Below, piece after piece: positions 18,269 to 26,634 of a DNA stretch of 64,000 bases. Origin of the DNA: JAPOXR01 sp965219635 (GTDB lineage: Bacteria > Pseudomonadota > Alphaproteobacteria > Rhodobacterales > Rhodobacteraceae); NCBI GenBank assembly GCA_965219635.1, contig OZ244783.1, forward strand, positions 1,054,001-1,118,000, written 5' to 3'. Below the pieces are notes generated by a model. It was not told the origin of the DNA, made no database searches, and worked only from the letters and a program-made list of their open reading frames with translations. The translations under genes and the position numbers were made by a program. Every line of letters begins with the position of its first letter. Position 1 is the stretch's first letter.

Positions 18269-20893
18269 ATGTTTCATCCACTCCCTCCTGCCAGCGTCAA
18301 ACCCCGGAAAGGGCTGAATGGCGGCTGGTGTGCCAACTGGGGAGTCGCGGGCCGGACCGCCCGGTGCATCTCGAATCCCGGCTTGGCATTACTAGTTGGG
18401 ACAGCGGCATTGCTCAGTGGCTTGCAGACCGCTGGTGCAAGCACCCTGACCTTCACCTTCAACGACGACGGCACCACTACAACGATTACCCCCACCGGAA
18501 GTTTGGATTTCGGAAGCAGCAATTTCCAACCTCCACAAAATCAACAAGGCGGCAACAAAATTGAAATCACTCAGAAGGTGTTTATTGGAACGCACCTCTA
18601 TACTTCGATTTCTGCTTCTGTTAATGTTGTAACTGCGGATCAAATACTTGGTACGGGCATCATTAGCGGACTGGCCAGCTTTGACGGAGAGACACAAGTC
18701 TCAGGCTTGCCATCATATAAATCCGATTTCTACATTTTTGCCAACTCCAATGGCGTGCTCAGTGTGGATCGAAATCACCTAGACGGCTCGGTTTATGATC
18801 CCACGGGGAAGACAGCCAAGTTTAACGACACGATTTCCAACAGATTGAAGGACAACAATTTCCATATTGAATATGCGTTCGGCAATCTGAGAGTCATTTT
18901 CCAGACCAAACCACTTGCCAAGCCAACCGGGTTGACCGCAACCCCGGGTGATGGCCAGGTCGAATTGAGCTGGACGAACCCGGTCAACAGTTCAATCGAC
19001 ATGTACCAATACCAGCAAAGCGAAGCGGGCGGCGAATTCGGAGAATGGAAGGATATGGTCTCCAGTAATGCATACACTACTCGGTACGCGATCAAGGATC
19101 TAACCAACGGTGCGGAATATTCCTTCAAGATTCGAGCGACCAAAGACGATGGAGTTAACCAAGTATCGGATGAGGTCACTGCGATACCGGTGAAACCAGG
19201 GACTCCGGCAGCAGCGGAACTGGAGGCGTCTGCGCAGATCCGTGGGGCAATCCTGACATGGACGCATGTCGGAGATTCCAGCATCACCAAATGGCAATAC
19301 CAATTGCGCGAGGGCAACGAGGCCTTCGGTTCCGGATGGGAAGATATTGCGGGTAGCAGCGCAGCAACGCGACGTCATGCGGTGAGCGGATTGACGGGTG
19401 GAGTCGCACACGGCTTCCGGGTTCGTGCAGTAAACGATGTGGGCTCCGGCGCTCCGTCGAAAGAAGCGATGGTGACGCCAGCTGGAGGGCCAACACTGGA
19501 GGTGGAAAGGCAGGCATTGAAGCGGTCGCTAGCGGCGGCGGGACAGGCAACGCTTGCGGGAGTGACAAACGTCATCGACCAGCGTCTGCAATCGACGCCG
19601 AGAACAAGCGCCTTGGTGCTGGGTGGACAGACGGTAGCTGCCACTGGATCATCAATGGACCGGGCAACCGGCCAGGAAACGGACGGCTGGTGGTCGGGCA
19701 GCCATGCCTCGGAGTCCTTCAGCCGTCCAGTCGGCGATGCCGATTTGCTAGACGGTAGCGCCTTCACTCTCTCATTGAGTGAAGATGATGGCAGCGACAG
19801 GGGCTGGACCATCTGGGGCCGTGGCGACCTGCAGCGTTTCGAAGGGAAATCCGGCGAAGACAGCTGGGACGGCTCTGTCAAGTCGGCGGTGCTGGGATTT
19901 GACACCCAGACGAACGAAGACCTGCTTGCAGGCTTGGCAGTGTCGAGCAGCCGCGGCAAGACCGACCTCGTAACAGAGGAAGTGGGCAGCCGCGTTGAAA
20001 CCTCGCTGACAGCCGCATGGCCATACATGCAGATGGTCATGCCAAACGGTACCGGAACGGTTCAGGTCGTGCTGGGCATCGGCAGCGGTGATGCCGAGCA
20101 TCATTCAGAGGATGGCGGTGTCGAGATGGCCAGCCTTTCCATGACGGCTGCATCTGTGGGTGCCAGCTTGGCAGTAGCGCAGCAGGGCCAGGTGACGCTG
20201 TCTGTGCCGGTCAAGGCGGAAGTTGTTCAGCTCAAGACCGATGGAGACGGGTCAACGGCGATTGGCGGCCTTGCGATCAGGAGTTGGAAAGCGAGCGGCG
20301 GTCTGGAAGCTGCTCATTCCGGGGTTTCGCTGGACTCCAGTTGGGTTCTGACTCCACGCGGTTCAGTATCGTTCCGCTGGGATGGCGGCGACGGGTTGAC
20401 TGGCAAGGGCATTGAAGTTGCCGGCGGTTTCGGACTGCATGCGCCGGACTCCCGTGTGAGTCTGAATGCCAGTGGGCGTTGGCTGGCAACGCACTCGGAT
20501 AGCAATCAGAAGGAGTGGGGAGTCAGTATCGGTGTGCAGATTGCCCCGGACGCCGAAGGCCATGGTTGGTCGGCCTCGCTTCGCCAGGAATGGGGGTTAC
20601 AGCAGGAGGGTGTGCTGTCGGGTGACACTCTGTTTGAGGGTAGCGTCGGCGGGTCAGTGTCAACGGCTGGCTCTCTGGCTGCGCGAGCCGGTTATGGTTT
20701 CGGGATGATGGAAGGCCTGATGACGCTCTCTGCCGATGCACGGCTGGCGACGGACGAAGAGGAAGTGCCGCACTACGGAGCGGGTATGGAGTTTGCTCTG
20801 CCGGGCGGCCTTTCTGCCTCCCTGAGGGGAGAGCATTTTGACGCCAGCGACCCCGATACCCGCATTGGCGCAGGATTGAAATTGCGCTTCTGA
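18269..20893 (+). CDS. Autotransporter with two fibronectin type III repeats
   Basis: Predicted outer-membrane protein of 874 aa. A strong GGAGGA site at 18258-18263 precedes the ATG at 18269. An extended signal region ends with a hydrophobic stretch (LALLVGTAALLSGLQTAGAS, near residue 55). Residues of about 60-210 are an unrecognised beta-rich passenger. Two fibronectin III domains follow, at about 216-306 (GLTATPGDGQVELSWTNP) and about 311-407 (ILTWTHVGDSSITKWQYQLR). The last 400 residues, from about 471, have alternating beta-barrel character (WTIWGRGDLQRFEGK), ending in the outer-membrane Phe terminus LKLRF. This fits type V secretion of an adhesin-like or matrix-binding passenger; the ligand is unknown. 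Confidence 0.75.
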   Translation: MFHPLPPASVKPRKGLNGGWCANWGVAGRTARCISNPGLALLVGTAALLSGLQTAGASTLTFTFNDDGTTTTITPTGSLDFGSSNFQPPQNQQGGNKIEITQKVFIGTHLYTSISASVNVVTADQILGTGIISGLASFDGETQVSGLPSYKSDFYIFANSNGVLSVDRNHLDGSVYDPTGKTAKFNDTISNRLKDNNFHIEYAFGNLRVIFQTKPLAKPTGLTATPGDGQVELSWTNPVNSSIDMYQYQQSEAGGEFGEWKDMVSSNAYTTRYAIKDLTNGAEYSFKIRATKDDGVNQVSDEVTAIPVKPGTPAAAELEASAQIRGAILTWTHVGDSSITKWQYQLREGNEAFGSGWEDIAGSSAATRRHAVSGLTGGVAHGFRVRAVNDVGSGAPSKEAMVTPAGGPTLEVERQALKRSLAAAGQATLAGVTNVIDQRLQSTPRTSALVLGGQTVAATGSSMDRATGQETDGWWSGSHASESFSRPVGDADLLDGSAFTLSLSEDDGSDRGWTIWGRGDLQRFEGKSGEDSWDGSVKSAVLGFDTQTNEDLLAGLAVSSSRGKTDLVTEEVGSRVETSLTAAWPYMQMVMPNGTGTVQVVLGIGSGDAEHHSEDGGVEMASLSMTAASVGASLAVAQQGQVTLSVPVKAEVVQLKTDGDGSTAIGGLAIRSWKASGGLEAAHSGVSLDSSWVLTPRGSVSFRWDGGDGLTGKGIEVAGGFGLHAPDSRVSLNASGRWLATHSDSNQKEWGVSIGVQIAPDAEGHGWSASLRQEWGLQQEGVLSGDTLFEGSVGGSVSTAGSLAARAGYGFGMMEGLMTLSADARLATDEEEVPHYGAGMEFALPGGLSASLRGEHFDASDPDTRIGAGLKLRF

Positions 20894-21427
20894 CGACAGT
20901 GCGTAGCCGTTAGGGGTCAACGTAGCAGCAGAGAGTTCGTGAGGGATCGCATGCATGCATGAAGAGCTCTCAGCGCAGGCAACACTACGGCAGGGACCAA
21001 GACATTGGCATTCTAAGTGAATACGCCGAGTATTGCGTGCTCATCGGATTGCTGATGGACAGCCGCTTCGTCGCTGATTGCCCTTTTTGTAGCCCAACCT
21101 GGAATTTGCCTGCTGGTACCCGTTTTTCTGCGCAGGCGATCCTCCCTGTTTTGAACTCCGCACAGTCAGCAGCCCGACTTGTAGGGCCGTCTCTGGATTG
21201 ATCAGACAAGAATCGCAACAGCGGCAACCGGGATCGCCTCAATCCACTCCCTTAGCGTGTTGCTGCGTATCCTGCGTGCTTCAAAATCAATAGTGGCTGC
21301 GTTATGGGCGGTTCAGGGCACCAATCATCAGGAAGCCGAATTCATCTGCAATCCTCGACGCGTGCCACAGAGCCGGGCTGGCCATGAAGGGGCCACTCGA
21401 ACGCCAACAAAGATGAGCGGAAAAGCC
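20894..21427. other. Intergenic region, no gene recognised
   Basis: About 530 bases. A short plus-strand frame (20959-21201) shows no recognisable domain, has no clear ribosome-binding site and is not called. Frames reading into the aldehyde dehydrogenase from 21257 are also unsupported before 21428. Confidence 0.4.
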
Positions 21428-22891
21428 ATGCGGGAACATCAGGAATTCTACATCGGTGGAACATGGAAGGCGCCAGCGGATGCCAGCCCATTCGAAGTCC
21501 TTGATCCGTCTACGGAAACGGCCTGTGCGGTCATTTCACTGGGTGGACAGGCCGATGTCGATGCAGCGGTATCTGCCGCCAGAAAGTCGCTTGGGAGTTG
21601 GGCGCACACTTCCCCGGAGGAGCGCGTCGGCGCAGCCGAGAGAATTCTGGAAGTCTACAAGAGCCGGTCAGAGGAAATGGCGGAGGCGATCAGCCTCGAG
21701 ATGGGCGCTCCTATCGACATGGCGCGCACCCAGCAGGTCGCGGCCGGAGCAGGACACATCAAGAATTTCATCAGGGTAACCAAGGCCTTCGAATTCGAAC
21801 GGATGCTTGGACCTCATGCGCCTTCTGACAGGATACTGATGGAGCCGGTCGGGGTTTGCGGGCTGATCACACCATGGAACTGGCCGATGAACCAGGTCAC
21901 GCTGAAGGTCCTGCCGGCACTGCTGTCAGGATGCACAATAGTACTGAAGCCCTCGGAAATCGCCCCGCTGTCTTCGATGCTGTTTGCAGAGTTCATTCAC
22001 GAGGCTGGACTGCCGGCAGGGGTCTTCAATCTGGTCAATGGAGACGGGGAGGGTGCAGGAACCATGCTCGCCGAGCACCCCGGTATTGACATGATCTCGT
22101 TCACCGGCTCGACCCGCGCAGGAATTGCAATCACAAGGAATGCGGCCGCAACACTCAAGCGCGTTCACCTGGAGCTCGGCGGCAAGGGTGCAAACCTGAT
22201 ATTTGAGGATGCGGACGAGAAGGCGGTAAAGCGGGGCGCGCTCCATTGCTTTAACAATACAGGTCAGTCCTGCAATGCCCCAAGCCGGATGCTCGTTCAG
22301 CGCTCGATCTACGACAAAGCGGTCGAGACTGCCGCCGCTGTTGCCGAGTCGGTGCGCTCAGGATCGCCCAGGGAAAGCGGGCGCCATATGGGACCCGCAG
22401 TCAGCAAGACGCAATTCGACAAAATTCAAGGACTGATACAGGCCGGAATTGACGAGGGCGCAAGGTTGGTCGCTGGTGGGCCCGGACGCCCTGAAGGCCT
22501 GAATCGCGGCTGGTTCGTACGGCCGACAGTATTCGCTGATGTGCGCAACGACATGAAGATTGCGCGGGAAGAGATCTTCGGGCCGGTGCTGTCGATGATC
22601 CCATTCGACAGTGAGGACGAGGCCGTCGAGATTGCGAATGACACGCCCTACGGTCTGACCAACTATGTGCAGAGCGCAGATGAAGGCCGCCGGAAGCGTC
22701 TGGCCATGCGGCTTCGTTCCGGAATGGTTGAAATGAATGGTCAGCCAAGAGGGGCCGGCAGCCCATTCGGCGGTGTCAAATCGTCTGGAAACGGAAGAGA
22801 GGGCGGCGTCTGGGGGCTGGAAGAGTTCATGGAGGTGAAGGCTGTCAGCGGATGGCCAGAGTTGGTCCAAGAGAGCGCTACTGCCAGGTGA
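21428..22891 (+). CDS. NAD(P)-dependent aldehyde dehydrogenase
   Basis: A 487-aa aldehyde dehydrogenase superfamily enzyme oxidising an aldehyde to the acid. Motifs: NAD-binding LITPWNWPMNQVTLKVLPAL, Rossmann turn SFTGSTRAGIAI, the general-base Glu in HLELGGKGANL, the catalytic Cys in NNTGQSCNAPSRM, and EIFGPVLSMIPFD near the C-terminus. The start MREHQEFYIGGTW is the family-typical N-terminus; a GCGGAA site lies before it. Its substrate is not identifiable. It begins a plus-strand run leading into DUF2182/DUF1326, dmdA and acuI, so a role in degrading small organic compounds is a reasonable but weak inference. Confidence 0.88.
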   Translation: MREHQEFYIGGTWKAPADASPFEVLDPSTETACAVISLGGQADVDAAVSAARKSLGSWAHTSPEERVGAAERILEVYKSRSEEMAEAISLEMGAPIDMARTQQVAAGAGHIKNFIRVTKAFEFERMLGPHAPSDRILMEPVGVCGLITPWNWPMNQVTLKVLPALLSGCTIVLKPSEIAPLSSMLFAEFIHEAGLPAGVFNLVNGDGEGAGTMLAEHPGIDMISFTGSTRAGIAITRNAAATLKRVHLELGGKGANLIFEDADEKAVKRGALHCFNNTGQSCNAPSRMLVQRSIYDKAVETAAAVAESVRSGSPRESGRHMGPAVSKTQFDKIQGLIQAGIDEGARLVAGGPGRPEGLNRGWFVRPTVFADVRNDMKIAREEIFGPVLSMIPFDSEDEAVEIANDTPYGLTNYVQSADEGRRKRLAMRLRSGMVEMNGQPRGAGSPFGGVKSSGNGREGGVWGLEEFMEVKAVSGWPELVQESATAR

Positions 22892-22928
22892 GCAACAGGG
22901 CGATGCATAATTGGAGACCTCTCCAGCC

Positions 22929-23726
22929 ATGTTGAGAGCCGCCCGGAGTCTGCACCCCGCAGACTGGCATTGGCTGTTGCTCTACGCAATGATCCTCGGC
23001 GGCTGGGCCATGATCTTCGTACTCGCTGTTCCACCGGACCTCATATGGGGTACGGCAGTCTACGGTCTGGAGTTCTGGATAGGACTGTGTGCAGTAACCC
23101 CGGAGAATGCCGTTTTCGGCGAACTGCTTGCGATGTGGTCACTCATGGCAGTTGCAATGATGCTGCCAACGGCTCTGCCGCTCTTCGCTACCTATGACGA
23201 TCTGCGTTTGGCCGGAACTGGCAGCCGCCATGGCTTTCTGCAACTGGCAACCGGTTTCGTGCTGGTCTGGATGGCCTATGCGCTTGTCATGGCCGCAATC
23301 CAGAAAGCGGCATCGATTGTTCTGCCTTCGAATGCCGTGGCAGGAAGCGCTTCCAATTGGCTTGCCGCAATTGTGCTGGCAGCCGCCGGTTCGTACCAGT
23401 TTCTTCCGGTCAAGGACGCGTGTCTGGCGAAATGCCGGTCGCCCTTGATGTTCCTATTGGCCAACTGGCGGGATGGCCCGTTCAACGAATTGAACATCGG
23501 CTTGAGGATGGGGATGGTCTGCGTGGGCTGCTGTTGGTTGCTCATGTCGGTTTCGCTGGTCGCCGGGGCTTTCGGCTTGGTCTGGATGGGGCTTGCAACT
23601 GTCCTCATGTGCATGGAAAAGCTTCCGGATATCGGCCGCCTCTTGTCGCGGCCGCTCGGCGTTGCGTTGTTCGGTGCGGCGGCAGTTGCTGCCTTCGGTC
23701 AACAGTTCATGGGGATTGTCAATTGA
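22929..23726 (+). CDS. DUF2182 integral membrane protein
   Basis: A 265-aa polytopic membrane protein of the DUF2182 family (annotated elsewhere as predicted metal-binding membrane protein). Hydrophobic segments include WLLLYAMILGGWAMIFVLAV, LLAMWSLMAVAMMLPTALPLF and MVCVGCCWLLMSVSLVAG. The conserved elements MMLPTALPLF and KDACLAKCRSPLMFL (two Cys) are present. The ATG at 22929 is preferred to a TTG at 22911. Its stop shares one base with the start of the DUF1326 gene. These two families commonly occur as neighbours, suggesting they act together; the reaction is unknown. Confidence 0.85.
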   Translation: MLRAARSLHPADWHWLLLYAMILGGWAMIFVLAVPPDLIWGTAVYGLEFWIGLCAVTPENAVFGELLAMWSLMAVAMMLPTALPLFATYDDLRLAGTGSRHGFLQLATGFVLVWMAYALVMAAIQKAASIVLPSNAVAGSASNWLAAIVLAAAGSYQFLPVKDACLAKCRSPLMFLLANWRDGPFNELNIGLRMGMVCVGCCWLLMSVSLVAGAFGLVWMGLATVLMCMEKLPDIGRLLSRPLGVALFGAAAVAAFGQQFMGIVN

Positions 23727-24424
23727 TGGACAGCAAAGAAGAAACCCGCCTGGAGATTCCAGAGAAACTCGACAATCGCCATCCGGCGGCCGACAGGTCG
23801 GACCGGGGCATGGTGCCGTGGAGCCTGCGAGGAGAATTGATCCTGAATTGCAATTGCACGGTGTTTTGTCCGTGCGTGGTCAGTTTGGGCAAGCACCCGC
23901 CCACGGAGGGTGTTTGCCAGGCGTGGGCCGGAATCAGGATTGATGATGGACACTATGGCGGGGAAGATCTTGGCGGCTTGAATGTCGGCATGATCCTCGA
24001 GATTCCCGGGATGATGGCGCGAGGCAACTGGAAGGCGGCAGCCTTCATCGACCGGCGGGCAAGCCACCGGGCATATCATGGGCTCATGCAGATACTCTCC
24101 GGAAAGGCGAAGGGCACCACGGGATTGTTCAAGGTCCTGGTGAGCGAGTTCCTGGGAGCGGAGCGGGCGGATGTGACATTCGAGAACGAGGGAAAGACCC
24201 GCCGGCTCCGGGTCGGCAGAAAGATTGATGGCGAGGTCGTGCCGGTTGAAGGCAAGCGGCGAGGGGAGGACATCGTGGTCATGAACACCAAGTACTGGAT
24301 GGGCCCCGACATCACTGTCGCTACGGCAACCAAGGGCCGGGTGAGGGCCTTTGGAAGAGTCTGGGATTTCAATGGACAGTCGGCAGAAATCTGTGCAATC
24401 GACTGGCAAGGTCCGAACACCTGA
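23726..24424 (+). CDS. DUF1326 family protein
   Basis: A 232-aa soluble protein of the DUF1326 family, of unknown function. The family hallmark is the cysteine cluster NCNCTVFCPCVVSLGKHPPT near residue 42, followed by GVCQAWAGIRIDDG and a domain with GKAKGTTGLFKVLVSEFLGA. The Cys cluster suggests metal or thiol chemistry, consistent with the linked DUF2182 membrane partner. The start overlaps the DUF2182 stop by one base, implying translational coupling. The gene is followed within about 10 bases by the DmdA-type gene. Confidence 0.85.
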   Translation: MDSKEETRLEIPEKLDNRHPAADRSDRGMVPWSLRGELILNCNCTVFCPCVVSLGKHPPTEGVCQAWAGIRIDDGHYGGEDLGGLNVGMILEIPGMMARGNWKAAAFIDRRASHRAYHGLMQILSGKAKGTTGLFKVLVSEFLGAERADVTFENEGKTRRLRVGRKIDGEVVPVEGKRRGEDIVVMNTKYWMGPDITVATATKGRVRAFGRVWDFNGQSAEICAIDWQGPNT

Positions 24425-24434
24425 GGCGCGCAAG

Positions 24435-25544
24435 ATGGGTCAGCTGACGATCGCACCAACCATCAGGTTGCGCCGGACGCCTTTCTGGGAGGGCGTCGAA
24501 AGGGCAGGTGTAAAATCGGCGTCGATCTACAATCACATGCTCCTGCCTTGTTCGTTCGCGTCTGCGGAAGACGATTACCGTCATCTCAAGAACCATGTTC
24601 AAGTCTGGGATGTGTCTTGCGAACGCCAGGTGCGCCTGAATGGGCCTGATGCTGCGCGACTTGCCCAGATGATCACTCCGAGGTTCGTCGGAGGCATGGA
24701 GGTTGGCCAGTGCGCTTACGCTCCAGCAGTCGACCGTGATGGCTTCATGCTCAATGATCCGGTTCTGCTCAAGATTTCGGAAACAGAGTATTGGTATTCG
24801 CTCGCGGACAGCGATCTTCTGCTCTACGCCCTCGGGATTGCGGCTGCTGCCGGGCTGGACGTTGAGGTTGATGAACCTGACATTTCCCCGCTTGGGGTTC
24901 AGGGACCCAAGGCAGATGAACTGATGAGCCGGGTGTTCGGTGCCGCAATCGGCGATATCGGTTTCTTCCGCTTCGGCTGGACTGAATTCAATGGTGTCCG
25001 GCACGCAGTGTCCAGGTCAGGGTTCTCGAAGCAGGGCGGCTTCGAGATCTATGTCGACGGAACCGAAAACGGCATGCCGATCTGGAATGCGCTGATGGAA
25101 GCCGGCCGGGACCTTGAGGTGCGTGCCGGTGGTCCGAACTATGCGGAACGGATTGAAGCTGGTCTTCTGTCATATGGAAGCGACATGACCCGCCAGCATA
25201 CTCCCTACGAGTCTGGTCTCTCAAAATACTGTGACACCGGCCGCGCCATCGATTGCCTCGGCCGGGATGCGCTGCTGCGTCACGAAGCCAGCGGATTGCA
25301 GCGCCAGGTCAGGTCGCTCGGCATTGATGGTCCGGTTGTTCCGGCTTGCGACCGGCCGTGGCGGCTCAGCAAGGATGGCAGGTTCGCCGGGACGATCACT
25401 TCTGCCACATGGTCGCCTGATTTCGAGACCAACGTTGCGCTTGGAATGATTGAGGCCGGCTGTTGGGACGCCGGAACCCGTTTACAAGTCGAACTGCCGC
25501 GTGAAACAAGGACCGCAACGGTTCAGGCAGGACCCTACATTTGA
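24435..25544 (+). CDS. dmdA: GcvT-family aminomethyltransferase-like protein, probable DMSP demethylase
   Basis: Predicted tetrahydrofolate-dependent dimethylsulfoniopropionate demethylase producing methylmercaptopropionate, 369 aa, matching the DmdA size. Segments that resemble roseobacter DmdA include RRTPFWEGVERAGVKSASIY followed by NHMLLP, YRHLKNHVQVWDVSCERQV, LADSDLLLYALGIA, SPLGVQGPKADELMSRVFG, SKQGGFEIYVDGTENGMP and LLSYGSDMTRQHTPYESGL. The immediate downstream gene is AcuI-like, an arrangement known for dmdA in roseobacters. Plain GcvT or a related demethylase remains possible, because the assignment is by recalled similarity. Confidence 0.7.
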   Translation: MGQLTIAPTIRLRRTPFWEGVERAGVKSASIYNHMLLPCSFASAEDDYRHLKNHVQVWDVSCERQVRLNGPDAARLAQMITPRFVGGMEVGQCAYAPAVDRDGFMLNDPVLLKISETEYWYSLADSDLLLYALGIAAAAGLDVEVDEPDISPLGVQGPKADELMSRVFGAAIGDIGFFRFGWTEFNGVRHAVSRSGFSKQGGFEIYVDGTENGMPIWNALMEAGRDLEVRAGGPNYAERIEAGLLSYGSDMTRQHTPYESGLSKYCDTGRAIDCLGRDALLRHEASGLQRQVRSLGIDGPVVPACDRPWRLSKDGRFAGTITSATWSPDFETNVALGMIEAGCWDAGTRLQVELPRETRTATVQAGPYI

Positions 25545-25563
25545 AGATCGGAGTATCAAGAGA

Positions 25564-26556
25564 ATGACCTTCAATGCACTTTTGGTGGAGCGGGATGCGG
25601 ATGGCGCAACCAGTGCTTCCGTTCAGCAGATTTCCGAAGACCGGCTGCCTGAAGGGGACGTCACGGTTGCAGTGGAATACTCGAACCTGAATTATAAGGA
25701 CGGACTTTGCCTAGGGCCGGGTGGCGGACTGGTGCGCAACTACCCGCATGTTCCGGGGATCGATTTCGCCGGAACAGTAGAGTCCTCCGAGAGCCCGGAT
25801 TTCAACCGGGGTGACAAGGTTGTTCTGACTGGCTGGCGGGTTGGTGAGAACCGGTGGGGTGGTTACGCGCAGATGGCGCGTGCGAAGTCCGAATGGCTGG
25901 TGCGCATTCCTGACGGATTGGACACTCGCCAGGTGATGGCGGTTGGCACAGCAGGATTGACGTCGATGCTGGCAATCATGGCCCTTGAAGACCGCGGACT
26001 CAGTCCCGGGCATGGGCCTGTATTGGTTACGGGAGCGGCCGGAGGGGTGGGGTCGATTGCCACCGCCATTTTGGCTCAGACGGGCTATGAAGTCGCGGCC
26101 GTAACGGGGCGGCCGGAAACCGAAAACTACCTGAAGCGGCTGGGTGCATCGCAAATCGTTGCCCGCGAGGAGCTGGCTGAGACAGTCAAACGGCCATTGG
26201 AATCCGAAACGTGGGCGGGTTGCGTGGATGCCGTAGGCGGCGCAATGCTTGCGCGGGTGCTGGGGCAGATGAAGTATGGTTGCTCTGTAGCCGCGATCGG
26301 GCTTGCAGGCGGTGCGGCACTGCCGGCAACGGTTATTCCGTTCCTCCTTAGAGGTGTGAGCCTGCTCGGAATCGACAGCGTGATGTGTCCACTCGATAGA
26401 CGGAAGAAGGCCTGGAACCGGATTGCCACCGACCTGCCCAAGGACCTTCTTGAGGAAATGATCGTTCCGGCGTCGCTTGCCGACTTGCCGGCACTGGGCA
26501 AGTCAATCCTCAAGGGACAAGTCAGGGGACGCGTGGTCGTAGATCCCAACAATTGA
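25564..26556 (+). CDS. acuI: Acryloyl-CoA reductase (AcuI/YhdH family MDR)
   Basis: NADPH-dependent medium-chain reductase converting acryloyl-CoA to propionyl-CoA and detoxifying acrylate derivatives. The AcuI/YhdH signature is clear: MTFNALLVERDADG start, VAVEYSNLNYKDGLCL, YPHVPGIDFAGTVESS, and the nucleotide-binding VLVTGAAGGVGSIATAILAQ (about residues 150-170). DAVGGAMLARVL and the C-terminal KGQVRGRVVVDPN also fit. The 330-aa length is normal. The ATG at 25564 begins 19 bases after the dmdA stop, and the two are probably cotranscribed for DMSP-derived C3 metabolism. Confidence 0.9.
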   Translation: MTFNALLVERDADGATSASVQQISEDRLPEGDVTVAVEYSNLNYKDGLCLGPGGGLVRNYPHVPGIDFAGTVESSESPDFNRGDKVVLTGWRVGENRWGGYAQMARAKSEWLVRIPDGLDTRQVMAVGTAGLTSMLAIMALEDRGLSPGHGPVLVTGAAGGVGSIATAILAQTGYEVAAVTGRPETENYLKRLGASQIVAREELAETVKRPLESETWAGCVDAVGGAMLARVLGQMKYGCSVAAIGLAGGAALPATVIPFLLRGVSLLGIDSVMCPLDRRKKAWNRIATDLPKDLLEEMIVPASLADLPALGKSILKGQVRGRVVVDPNN

Positions 26557-26634
26557 CGCAGTTTGATTGCGGCTTGCACTCGCAGGGCGCAACCATCCGG
26601 CCTGAACAGCAAACCAGAAAGACGGGGAACGCCC

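Noticed and set aside
20959..21201. 80-codon plus-strand frame after the autotransporter
   Set aside because: No domain, poor ribosome-binding site and atypical composition; treated as intergenic.
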